Positions 36,437 to 44,601 are shown, counted from the stretch's first letter. The stretch is 64,000 nucleotides of DNA from a bacterium (GCA_028724545.1 JAQYCU010000068.1:1-64000); one strand, 5' to 3'. A program made the numbers and translations. The notes: generated from the sequence alone by a model not told the origin.

Positions 36437-37729
36437 CTATTTTTCAAATTCATCAAGTGCCTTGATTTTTTTGCCACGCAGACGGCTGCTAATCAATTTG
36501 TTGACCAGAAATGCGATAACTGCTACGACAGGAACGCCAATGAACATCCCCAGCACGCCAAAGTACGCACCACCAACGGTAATGGCAAAGATAACCCAGA
36601 TAGGGCTGAGGCCGGTGGATTGTCCGAGGAGTCGTGGCCCCAGTATCCATCCGTCAAACTGCTGGATAATTAATATCATAATAGCGAAAACCAGTGCTGC
36701 CTCCCAGTCAATACACAGATAAATCAGCACTCCGGGAATAGCACCGATAAATGGGCCGAAGTAAGGAATCATATTTGTGATGCCCACGATTACACTCAGC
36801 AAAACAGCATATGGCAGATTTAATATACTCATAGCAGCAAAACAAATACAGCCTATAATAAAGGAGTCAATCGCTTTGCTAATCAGGAAGGAACTAAAAA
36901 TGTCATTGCATTCATGGAAAGTCGTGCAGATGACATCGCCTTTCTGTTCCGGGAAAAATGCGTACACAACACGTTTTGCCTGAAAACGGAACGATTCCTT
37001 GCTGTAAATCATATACATTGAAATTACGATTCCAAGCACGATATTGAGTGCCAGTTTCACAATCGACATTGATACCGAATATACCATAGGAAGAAGATTG
37101 CTGACTAAGTTGGTGCCATATTCGACCAGATTTGGAACCATATTTGCCAGTTGCTTATTCACTGCATTCATATTAAATTCCGGATATTTTTTCTCCAAAA
37201 TGAGCAGTTCTTCCATAAAATACCGGTACATAGCAGGCACTTTGTTGGTGAGTTCCTGAATACTTTCTGCAATTTGTGGAATGACAAATACAAAAGAAAT
37301 CAAAATAAATCCCAAAACAATCGCATACGACAGTATCATGGCAATAACAAATGTCACTTTCTTTGCCTTGCCTTTTGCAATTGTTTTCTGAAGCAAACCG
37401 TCTATTTTCCCGACAAGTGGGGACAAAAAATAGGCTATCAGAACGCCTAGTAAAAACGGCTCCAGTGTTTTCAGCATATTTTTGATAAATGTTGTAGTTG
37501 CTGTCCAGTGTGACATCAACATAAAAACAAGAATTGCTGTCACTATGACAAAAAGTGCATATTTGCAGACAGACAAATATTTCTTATTAATCCGAATCCA
37601 TCGGATTGGTTTCGCTTCCGAATTGTTTTTTTGTCCGGCAGCAAATGCGCTGTTTTTTTGTTCAGCAGTTAATTTTTCGTTTTGTCTGGCAGCTGGCTTT
37701 TTCGCCTGCTCAGATGGTTTTGATGCCAA
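36437..37729 (-). CDS. AI-2E family (PerM-like) transporter
   Basis: 430 residues with a TTG start; GGAGGGG lies eight or nine bases upstream. After a polar N-terminal ~55 residues there are about eight membrane segments. Typical family segments are FLLGVLIAYFLSPLVGKIDG, the YYRYFMEELL-like helical middle region, IIGCICFAAMSILNLPYAVLLSVIVGITNMIPYFGPFIGAIPG and FDGWILGPRLLGQSTGLSPIWVIFAI. Substrates in this family vary and are mostly unknown. A small ORF ends 21 bp upstream. Confidence 0.92.
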   Translation of the reverse strand: MASKPSEQAKKPAARQNEKLTAEQKNSAFAAGQKNNSEAKPIRWIRINKKYLSVCKYALFVIVTAILVFMLMSHWTATTTFIKNMLKTLEPFLLGVLIAYFLSPLVGKIDGLLQKTIAKGKAKKVTFVIAMILSYAIVLGFILISFVFVIPQIAESIQELTNKVPAMYRYFMEELLILEKKYPEFNMNAVNKQLANMVPNLVEYGTNLVSNLLPMVYSVSMSIVKLALNIVLGIVISMYMIYSKESFRFQAKRVVYAFFPEQKGDVICTTFHECNDIFSSFLISKAIDSFIIGCICFAAMSILNLPYAVLLSVIVGITNMIPYFGPFIGAIPGVLIYLCIDWEAALVFAIMILIIQQFDGWILGPRLLGQSTGLSPIWVIFAITVGGAYFGVLGMFIGVPVVAVIAFLVNKLISSRLRGKKIKALDEFEK

Positions 37730-37750
37730 AAGAATCCCCTCCTTATTTTT

Positions 37751-37915
37751 CTAATTTGGATATGCATAACACTCTGTACTATTTTTAGCAATGTATTGTA
37801 TTTTTGAACGAAACACCGATTTTCCAATTCCTTTCAAGAGATTTGGCATTTCTTTTTCATACTGTAGTCCTAATTCTTTGATTTTAACTGATGATACACT
37901 GTATAATTCTGACAT
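37751..37915 (-). CDS. Small hypothetical protein, 54 aa
   Basis: ATG at 37915 with GAAGGGG about six bases upstream. The product starts MSELYSVSSVKIKELGLQ and is mixed charged, with no membrane segment and no recognised domain. It lies between the AlbA_2 gene and the AI-2E transporter, all on the same strand, in AT-rich DNA. It could be a real small protein or a remnant of the accessory patch. Confidence 0.45.
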   Translation of the reverse strand: MSELYSVSSVKIKELGLQYEKEMPNLLKGIGKSVFRSKIQYIAKNSTECYAYPN

Positions 37916-37948
37916 AATATTCCCCTTCGCTATCCCATTATTTGATAC

Positions 37949-39378
37949 TTACATTACCTTCCATGAACCTTTTCTATTTGTCCCAACCCTCTTAATCTTG
38001 TCATTGTCTTTTAATTTTTTTACATAATACTTTACCTGATTATCCGTAATCTCCAATTTTTTCATAATTTCCTTTGTAGTAACATCAGGTTGAACCTTTA
38101 ATAATTCAATAAGCCTATTTTCTAAATCATTAAAATCAGACGCATTCTCTTGCTGCATCTCGTTTTGGTTTGATTGGTTGGTTTGATTGGTTGGTTTGGT
38201 TTGATTGGTTGGTTTTCTAAACATCGTAACTAAAAATCCATCACCCAACTCTTCAAATAAAGGCTCCTGCAAACCATATTCTTTGCATCTGCTAATAATT
38301 CGTGGAATTCCAGTCCCCCATGCCTCAACAATCTTCATATAATGAAAAGCTTCTGCAATAGTTTCATTTCTACAAGTAGATTTTCCATGTTTTGCTGTTA
38401 TGATATCAAGACCACCATACAACATTCCCGGTGAAAGCACCTCGATTCTATCATCAAAAATACATACCTGAATGCAGGATCTATCCAAATAACTTCTATG
38501 CAAAACAGCATTAGCAATCATCTCTCTAATAGCTGTAATTGGAAGTTCATAAACATCTGACCTGTATAATCCTTCAATATTTGCCCCCATATTTATGTGT
38601 CTCAAAACAAATTGATACGCTTCATCCACCTGTTCTTGTATTGGACCAGTAAATTCCTTTTGATCTATAAATATATCTCTTGAAATCCCCTTAAAAAGGG
38701 CACATTGAATTTTTGCTGACTTATTATGATTTTCAGTCAGCAAATCAAAAGCATGTGTTGGATATCTGTCTCTTCCAACTTTGCATAATACTCCAAAATC
38801 CTCTAACTTCTCAAGCGTCATATCTTTTATAGCAGTTTTCTCTTCCTCTGTTTTGCATGCATTTATTGCTGTCTGTTTCATATTAGCGCACAAATCTAAT
38901 GACTTCTTCTGATCATATTCTCTTCCAATATCCTGCAAAGAATCATAAGATATCCCCTGACCTTCCAGTTCTAATTCCTGTAATTTTCTTGCATCTGCTG
39001 GTCTGCTTGTACCATTGATTCTAATATAGGCAGTTGTTTCTTTTCCTTTATTTGCAAGATAATATGGTCTAAACTTACCCGGCACAATATCAATTTCTAA
39101 GACGGTTTTTTCTTCTAGCGTCTTAATTGTAATATCTGGTTCAATCTGTGGAGTACATGCATCTGATATCATAGTTGAAATAGCGTCTGATAATTTGAAT
39201 GGGCTCTGCTCTCCAATACCATATACAATACCAGTTTCATCTTCAATTCCCAATATCACCTTACCACCAGTACTATAGAAAATGCAATTATATCCTTAAG
39301 AAATTTCTCATGTTTATTGGGAATTTCTCTCTTAAATTCAATATTTTTACCTTCTCCAAAATATTCTTTACTAACCAC
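37949..39378 (-). pseudogene. AlbA_2/ATP-binding transcriptional-regulator-like gene, frameshifted
   Basis: A GTG at 39378 with GGAGGTG six bases upstream opens a frame starting VSKEYFGEGKNIEFKREIP and running to DIIAFS, then it goes out of frame near 39275. Restoring one base gives AFSNSTGGKVILGIEDETG, the usual AlbA_2 sequence, and joins the 436-codon frame downstream. The rest has the AlbA_2 domain, a HATPase_c_4-like domain (ELPITAIREMIANAVLHRSY, EVLSPGMLYGG, AWGTGIPRI) and a C-terminal helix-turn-helix (VTTKEIMKKLEITDNQVKYYVKKL). Such proteins are putative DNA-binding or nucleic-acid-linked regulators. A sequencing error is possible. The DNA is AT-richer than its neighbours, suggesting acquisition. 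Confidence 0.8.
38169..38212. repeat. 13 bp direct repeats inside the AlbA_2 gene
   Basis: TTTGATTGGTTGG occurs at 38169, 38182 and 38200, the first two in direct tandem. They encode a PTNQT-type Asn/Gln/Thr linker before the helix-turn-helix. As 13 is not a multiple of 3, gain or loss of one unit would change the frame. Confidence 0.75.
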
Positions 39379-39423
39379 GGTTTCACCTCCAATTTCATTA
39401 TTGCCGATATCAATTACAATGAT

Positions 39424-39540
39424 TTACTTCTTGACAAATTCTTTCATTCTCAAATATATTTTTTTAATTGATTCTATATCATCATTACTAATATGCTCTA
39501 ACTCAAATTCTAGTTTTTGTAGTTCAGTATAATTTTCCAA
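39424..39540 (-). CDS. Small hypothetical protein, 38 aa
   Basis: TTG at 39540 with AAGGAG seven bases upstream. The product is charged and helical (ENYTELQKLEFELEHISND start, LRMKEFVKK end). It ends 45 bp before the AlbA_2 gene on the same strand. Short coiled-coil-like sequence; it may be a truncated gene or a partner protein. Confidence 0.45.
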   Translation of the reverse strand: MENYTELQKLEFELEHISNDDIESIKKIYLRMKEFVKK

Positions 39541-39695
39541 ACTTTATCTCCTTAATACATTTCCATTTTATCATATTTCAATAACCTTCTCAATCCTAAT
39601 CATCCACTATGGCTGTGCAGTGTCTGTTTGCCACACCCCCCCAAAAAATTCTCAACGAATCTCCCCTATTCTCAATGATTCTTTTGTGTTATACT

Positions 39696-39701
39696 AGAAA
39701 A
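39696..39701 (+). promoter_or_regulatory. Extended -10 promoter of the PHP phosphatase gene
   Basis: TGTTATACT gives a TGn extended -10 upstream of a short GGACT-AGTCC hairpin (39707-39724). The -35 is poor. Position is accurate to a few bases. Confidence 0.4.
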
Positions 39702-39758
39702 TGATTCCGGACTGCCTGCCAGTCCGACTACAATCCACCAGAAAAGAGGAATTATTTT

Positions 39759-40517
39759 ATGTACGCAAATTATCATACACATACAAAACGTTGCCAGCAT
39801 GCAGAAGGCGAAGATAGAGAATATGTAGAAACAGCAATTGAAGCCGGGATAAAAATCCTGGGTTTTTCAGACCATTGCCCGTGGGTATTCGCAGATGACT
39901 ACGTTTCTTTTATGCGAATGCCGGCATCCGAAGTCGAAAACTATTTTTCTTCTTTGGAGCGTTTGAAAGATGAATACAAAAATGACATTAAAATCTTAAT
40001 CGGCTTTGAGGCCGAATATATTCCGGAATTAATGGAAAAGCAGGAGCAGCTGCTAAATGGATATCCTTTAGACTATATGATACTGGGGCAGCACTTTCTG
40101 GGTGTAGAATCTAACAATCTTTACACCGGAGCCCCGACAACAGACGAGGCAACTTTAAAACTCTACGTTGATACGGTTATCGAAGCTGTAAATACCGGAA
40201 AATATCTGTATGTGGCTCATCCTGATGTCCTGAATTATGTCGGTGACAGCGCAATCTATGAAAAACATATGACACGGCTCTGCAACCATCTCAAATCAAA
40301 GAATATTCCAGTAGAAATCAATATGCTTGGCGCATTTGAAGGACGCCACTATCCTTCGGAGCATTTTCTGCGTATTGCACAGAAAGTTCAGAATAATTGT
40401 ATTATCGGCATGGATGCACACTCCCCAGCGCAGTTGAAAAACCAAAAGGGACTCGATATTTGCAACCAGTTGGCAGAGAAACACGGACTCGAAGTAGTAA
40501 AATCTCTTTTGGGGTAA
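39759..40517 (+). CDS. hisJ: Histidinol-phosphatase, PHP family (HisJ/HisK type)
   Basis: 252 residues. The PHP domain starts NYHTHTKRCQHAEG, followed by GFSDHCPWV, a LIGFEAEYIPEL glutamate region, GQHFLG, VAHPDVL and GMDAHSP, supplying the histidine/aspartate metal cluster. The family dephosphorylates histidinol phosphate in histidine synthesis, though some PHP members have other substrates. No his genes are nearby. The ribosome site is AGAGGAATT before the ATG. Confidence 0.85.
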   Translation: MYANYHTHTKRCQHAEGEDREYVETAIEAGIKILGFSDHCPWVFADDYVSFMRMPASEVENYFSSLERLKDEYKNDIKILIGFEAEYIPELMEKQEQLLNGYPLDYMILGQHFLGVESNNLYTGAPTTDEATLKLYVDTVIEAVNTGKYLYVAHPDVLNYVGDSAIYEKHMTRLCNHLKSKNIPVEINMLGAFEGRHYPSEHFLRIAQKVQNNCIIGMDAHSPAQLKNQKGLDICNQLAEKHGLEVVKSLLG

Positions 40518-40525
40518 CTGTTTTA

Positions 40526-40621
40526 TCAGCAATTTATGTGCCAATATGGGTATGGATATGGGTAGCAATCATCGTTTGTATTCAGCAATCTGGTATCAAG
40601 TTTTGTACTGTTTCTTTCCAA
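40526..40621 (-). CDS. Candidate 31-residue peptide with Cys-flanked Tyr-Pro repeat
   Basis: TTG at 40621 with AGGAGG five bases upstream, 22 bp after the ABC exporter stop on the same strand. The peptide is hydrophilic at the N-terminus (MERNSTKLDTRLLNTNDD) and ends with a cysteine, a YPYPYPYW repeat, then HIN and a terminal cysteine. The two Cys could close a loop. It might be a peptide product of the exporter locus. It is short and the DNA is low-complexity at the repeat, so chance cannot be excluded. Confidence 0.35.
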   Translation of the reverse strand: MERNSTKLDTRLLNTNDDCYPYPYPYWHINC

Positions 40622-40643
40622 ATTAACCTCCTAAATCCCCTCC

Positions 40644-42413
40644 CTACTGCATCATCTTCTCTACTTCCTCTCTGCCCAGCACCACGCATTTCTTATCGCG
40701 TATCGCATAGACTCTCTTTGACACACTGAGCACCGACGGTCTGTGCGTCGTAACAATACAGGTTCGCGGGTATTCATCCTGCATAATATTTTTCAGCACC
40801 TGATGCTCCGTTTCCACATCCAGTGCTGACGTTGCTTCGTCGAGCAAAAGAATCGGGGAACGCCGTAATAACGCTCGGGCAATTGACAGACGCTGTGCCT
40901 GTCCTTCGGAAAATCCACCCCCACGTTCTTTAATGACACTATGTATGCCATCCGGCAATTTTTCCACAAAACGCCAGGCACATGCCATTTTCAATGCCTC
41001 TATAATCTCTTCATCCGTAGCATCTGGTTTGACATTACGCATATTTTCTGCAATCGTTCCGGAAAACATCGTATTTCCCTGTGGTACATATGAGAAAAGT
41101 TTTCGGGTAGACGGTGTCAGTTCTACCTTGTCAGTCTGGTCTGCATCACTTCCTCCACATAGAAAAGCTTCGCCTCCCTGATTTTGCATCAACGACAACA
41201 CCAGACGTATCATCGTCGTCTTTCCTTCGCCGGAAGGTCCTACCAGTGCGACAGCTTCATGGGGATGCGCCTCCAGTGTGGCATCCTCAAACACCTGCGT
41301 TCCATTGTGATAACTATATTTTAAATGCTTGACGTAAACACTGATTCCGTCGGCAAGATGTTTCTCCGAGAACTCCTTAACTTCATCATTCTGGCTATAG
41401 TCCTCTCTTGGCATTTCTACAATATCCATCAGACGTCCTGCTGAAGTAGTCAGACCGATAATCGTTGGCACCAGCGAAGTCAGATTATGCAGCGTTCCCG
41501 TCAACGTTCCAGACAGACTCAGAAACATTGTCATCGTACCATAACTAATCGCGCCGCTCCAGACACGGTAAATTCCCCAGCCGTAAGAAGAATACGAAAC
41601 CAGCAGTCCTACGGTAGACATAATAATGGAAGTCCAGATAGACATTTTCTGAAAATCCAGTTTCATATGAATATACTCTTTTTGCAGCTGCTTTAACCGT
41701 TCAATATATAAATGAATCAAATCAAATGCCTTAATCGTCTGTATATTAGAAAAAGTTTCCTGGTTAAATCCGGACATTTTTGCCCCCATCGCTGCACTCC
41801 GTTCGTTATTATTTACCATACGACGCAACAGCGTTTTTGACATAATAAGACTGACCGGCATCCCCAAAAACGCAAAAATAGCAAAGGAAGCATCATAATA
41901 AATAACCATCGAAAAAGCACTGACAAAACGGAAAATATAAATAATCGCATTCGGTATAAAATTCAGCACTCCATTTGAAATGTTAGAAGCATCTGAACTC
42001 CATCGCGTCAAAAGGTCGCCTGTGTGGTACGTTGTCAGCGACTCCCAGTCTGTTACCAGAATTTTTGAAAAAATGTCGGTCTTGATTTCAGCGTCCACCT
42101 TCATACTGAGATAACTGGATGCATAATCCGAAATCTCATTCAAAAATGTAGTTCCTATATTCATACCTATCATAATCGAAAATGTCTTCACAATTTCTCC
42201 CGTTTCATGACCGGTAATAATATCGACCAAATCCTTTGAAACCATACTGGTCAGAAGCGCCACAACGGTGCTGACCATTCCCAGAACGGTATAAAAAATC
42301 ATAATCAGCCAATAGTGTTTTGCATATTGATAAATCCAAAGTGTCTGGCGCCACATTTCCTGCAGCCGGCCTGCCTTGATGCGCCCTATAATAAAGTGAA
42401 TCTTCTCTTTCAT
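40644..42413 (-). CDS. ABC exporter, fused membrane and ATPase domains
   Basis: 589 residues from the ATG at 42413 (GGAAGGA upstream). Six membrane helices lie in residues ~25-300, the type-I exporter fold. The ATPase has Walker A GPSGEGKTT, C-loop FSEGQAQR, Walker B ILLLDEATSALD and H-loop TTHRPS, all intact. There is no N-terminal C39 peptidase domain, so any leader cleavage must be done by another enzyme. It follows the leader-bearing protein gene, with a terminator between, and the PqqD-kinase gene. The likely cargo is that protein or a small peptide. Confidence 0.88.
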   Translation of the reverse strand: MKEKIHFIIGRIKAGRLQEMWRQTLWIYQYAKHYWLIMIFYTVLGMVSTVVALLTSMVSKDLVDIITGHETGEIVKTFSIMIGMNIGTTFLNEISDYASSYLSMKVDAEIKTDIFSKILVTDWESLTTYHTGDLLTRWSSDASNISNGVLNFIPNAIIYIFRFVSAFSMVIYYDASFAIFAFLGMPVSLIMSKTLLRRMVNNNERSAAMGAKMSGFNQETFSNIQTIKAFDLIHLYIERLKQLQKEYIHMKLDFQKMSIWTSIIMSTVGLLVSYSSYGWGIYRVWSGAISYGTMTMFLSLSGTLTGTLHNLTSLVPTIIGLTTSAGRLMDIVEMPREDYSQNDEVKEFSEKHLADGISVYVKHLKYSYHNGTQVFEDATLEAHPHEAVALVGPSGEGKTTMIRLVLSLMQNQGGEAFLCGGSDADQTDKVELTPSTRKLFSYVPQGNTMFSGTIAENMRNVKPDATDEEIIEALKMACAWRFVEKLPDGIHSVIKERGGGFSEGQAQRLSIARALLRRSPILLLDEATSALDVETEHQVLKNIMQDEYPRTCIVTTHRPSVLSVSKRVYAIRDKKCVVLGREEVEKMMQ

Positions 42414-42464
42414 ATATACTGTTCCTTCCGGCAAATCTCCCTGCTATTTACATTATAACAGAAA

Positions 42465-42493
42465 ACAGCACCATCTGAAACAGATGATGCTGT
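42465..42493 (-). terminator. Internal terminator after the leader-bearing gene
   Basis: ACAGCATCATCTG pairs with CAGATGGTGCTGT across loop TTT on the minus strand, with one mismatch, followed by TTTTC. It lies between the 149-residue gene and the exporter and would reduce exporter expression relative to the upstream gene. Confidence 0.7.
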
Positions 42494-42515
42494 ATATAAA
42501 ACATAACAACGTGTT

Positions 42516-42965
42516 CTAATTGCCATCGCCACCATTGCCCTGCACATTTACGGACTTCTTACAGCTAATGGTTGCACCCTGGCACGCAAGACCTTTTGTA
42601 GTTGCCTCATCAGCAGCCTTAACCCATACTTTGTATGTCATAGTATCTCCTGACTTGTATGCATTTGCGTGCAACTCACGCACAATAGTAACGGAATTGC
42701 CGGAGAACTTTGTAGTAAACTCAGAGTATGCATCTGTCAATGGTGCACTAAATGTAAGTCTTACTGTGCTTGCTGAAGAAATATGCTCTACAGAAGCAGA
42801 ATGTTTACATTTTACTTCAAATACATGGTATGCACCGTTCCAGTCCTGCACTGATTTTGCTGAAACAGTCCAGCAGTCTCCTGAACCAGAATCACCACTG
42901 GCAACATAAACCCCTTCACTTACTTCCTGAATTACAACGGCATCTGGCTTTTCATATTTTTTCAT
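42516..42965 (-). CDS. Leader-bearing four-cysteine protein, probable exporter cargo
   Basis: 149 residues, ATG with GGGAGGG upstream. Residues 1-24 look like a short leader: MKKYEKPDAVVIQEVSEGVY then VASG. It is not a Sec signal, as there is no hydrophobic core. From about residue 30 the sequence is a beta-rich domain with cysteines at 31, 53, 128 and 135 and Trp at 32 and 42. The alternating pattern (YHVFEVKCK, TVRLTFSAPL, NSVTIVREL, TMTYKVWVKA) resembles an Ig-like or CBM2/3-like sandwich, which is inference only. The tail is Gly/Asn-rich. It sits between the PqqD-kinase and exporter genes and has its own promoter. Function is unknown. Confidence 0.6.
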   Translation of the reverse strand: MKKYEKPDAVVIQEVSEGVYVASGDSGSGDCWTVSAKSVQDWNGAYHVFEVKCKHSASVEHISSASTVRLTFSAPLTDAYSEFTTKFSGNSVTIVRELHANAYKSGDTMTYKVWVKAADEATTKGLACQGATISCKKSVNVQGNGGDGN

Positions 42966-43006
42966 AACGAACCCTCCCTTGAAAACGCCAACTACAATAC
43001 ATAATA

Positions 43007-43012
43007 ATTATA
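43007..43012 (-). promoter_or_regulatory. -10 box of the leader-bearing gene
   Basis: TATAAT on the minus strand, 42 bp before the ATG; a weak TTTATT -35 lies 17 bp upstream. The region is very AT-rich. Confidence 0.5.
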
Positions 43013-43090
43013 TGATATTTCTTACAAAAAATAAAGAAAATGTGTATTAAAATTAAGTTTTTTCTATTAATTTTCTGCTTTTTTCTGTTT

Positions 43091-43194
43091 TTACCGGTCT
43101 ATTGTCTTGTTTTCATCCGTTTCATTTCTCTTTTTCTGATTTTTACCAGTCTATTATCTGTTTTCTCTGCTTTTTACTAATCTATTGTCTGTTT
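43091..43194. repeat. Three copies of a TTTTTACYNRTCTATTRTCT motif
   Basis: TTACCGGTCTATTGTCT, TTACCAGTCTATTATCT and TTACTAATCTATTGTCT start at 43091, 43143 and 43174. The last copy includes the stop codon of the PqqD-kinase gene. They lie in AT-rich DNA between that gene and the leader-bearing gene. Possibly a decayed duplication of the 3' end. Confidence 0.5.
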
Positions 43195-44342
43195 TTCTCG
43201 TTCTCCTGTATCCACTCTTGCATCACCTGTGCTGCTTCATCTTCCTTCGTGCACTCCAGTCTGCAAATGGCAATCTTCTCCTGCAATGCTTCTGCAAAAG
43301 CAAGATTTTTCTGATAAAGCTCTTTTGTCCACATTGGTGAAATCAGCCTTTGCGCTGTCATAATAACTTTTCTGTCTGTTGCAAGCGTAACACACTTGTT
43401 ATGAACTGCCTGCTTCAGGAAAACAATTCCTCCAAGCAAATGACGTGCACTTTGCGAAATGCCGGAAGTTCCACACCACGGGATTCCATAAATAACGGCT
43501 TCTCCCTCTGAAAAACCAATCAGATTTAAATCCCCGTTCAGAACCGGTGTATCAAACAGTTTTTTCCATAAATTGACATGCGTTGACTTGCCTGCCCCGG
43601 AGTATCCCGAAAAAAGCCACGCTTTCCCATCATACAAAACAGAAGCTGAATGCAAAGCAAAACAGCCACGCAGCTGCGCCGTATATAAATAAAAGAAACG
43701 AATCGCGTGAAACACTTCTTCTCTAAGTGTTTCCGTACAGGGTGGCATATACCACAAGCTGGCATACTTCCCGTCCTTTGACAAGTACCCTTCTTCCAAT
43801 TGCTGCGACTGCAGAAACTGAAATAAATACTCTTCCTGTCTTTCAAAAATCATAATTTCCTGATTGCGTATCAGCAGATTGCCCGTTTCCTGCGTCCGAA
43901 GCATATCTACTTTCAAGTCAATTGTCAAATCAGCCTGACACGCTTCTGTTTCATACGGCGAAAATTCTTCTGGAAATGCTTCTTTTGGTGCCGTCATCTT
44001 AATACATACTATTCCGATTTTGAAATAACGTGAAATAGCACCGGAAAGGACTGCTTTTTCCTCTTCTTCTATCAGAATCCCCTGCGATAACAGTAATGCC
44101 AGAAAGCCATCCATATCCTTTTTCATTTCCTGCCGTTTGTCATCTTCTGCTTCATAATATACGCAAAAGTCCTCAAATAATTCCTGACGCTGCTTTTTTT
44201 CTTCCAGCAGTTCCCACAAAACAGCACCGGACGGATTAATCCGGATACCTCTTTTGTGGTCGGCAACCGGCTGTCCGTATGGAAGCAGATAATATGCATT
44301 CGCTGTTTTATACAGCAGATAGTTCGGATTTCTTTTTATCAT
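43182..44342 (-). CDS. PqqD-like domain fused to HPr-kinase-like ATPase
   Basis: 386 residues. The first ~95 residues match the PqqD pattern, the RiPP recognition element fold (RNPNYLLYKTANAYYLL, INPSGAVLWELLEE, DMDGFLALLLSQGILI). The second half is HPr(Ser)-kinase/PEPCK-like: FALHSASVLYDGKAWLFSG, Walker A GYSGAGKSTHVNLW (near 245-258), a Walker B-like VLNGDLNLIG and YGIPWCGTSG. In lasso-peptide clusters HPrK-like enzymes phosphorylate precursor peptides, and PqqD domains bind leaders. Here both are one chain, next to a leader-bearing protein and an exporter. No cyclase or radical SAM gene is in the window. Activity is inference. Confidence 0.75.
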   Translation of the reverse strand: MIKRNPNYLLYKTANAYYLLPYGQPVADHKRGIRINPSGAVLWELLEEKKQRQELFEDFCVYYEAEDDKRQEMKKDMDGFLALLLSQGILIEEEEKAVLSGAISRYFKIGIVCIKMTAPKEAFPEEFSPYETEACQADLTIDLKVDMLRTQETGNLLIRNQEIMIFERQEEYLFQFLQSQQLEEGYLSKDGKYASLWYMPPCTETLREEVFHAIRFFYLYTAQLRGCFALHSASVLYDGKAWLFSGYSGAGKSTHVNLWKKLFDTPVLNGDLNLIGFSEGEAVIYGIPWCGTSGISQSARHLLGGIVFLKQAVHNKCVTLATDRKVIMTAQRLISPMWTKELYQKNLAFAEALQEKIAICRLECTKEDEAAQVMQEWIQENEKNRQ

Positions 44343-44535
44343 CTTCTGGTTTCTCCCTATGCATAAAAATAAAGTAAATTATAGCAAACAAATCGTAATT
44401 AAATTATAGCAAATGCCTCACACTTTTTCCATTTCATTTTTACCGTTATCTTATGTTTCTTAATCCATTAATATTACTGCTACAGACAAAAATGCGCCGT
44501 GGTACCAAATATCAAAGAATCTTCACCCAAAAAAC

Positions 44536-44564
44536 ATTTTTTGTTCACAAATTCTTTTTACCAT
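44536..44564 (+). promoter_or_regulatory. Putative promoter of the MacAB-like operon
   Basis: TTGTTC and TAAAAT separated by 17 bp in the 259 bp gap between the divergent PqqD-kinase and HlyD genes. The match is moderate and positions are approximate. The rest of the gap is AT-rich with no other recognised feature. Confidence 0.4.
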
Positions 44565-44601
44565 AAAATAGTAAAATATCTACATAGCAGGAGGTTATAT
44601 T

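Noticed and set aside
43091-43194. CRISPR array
   Set aside because: Only three imperfect short motifs with unequal spacing and no cas genes.
40526-44342. Lanthipeptide or classical lasso peptide cluster
   Set aside because: No LanB, LanC, LanM, asparagine-synthetase-like cyclase or transglutaminase-like protease gene is present in the window.
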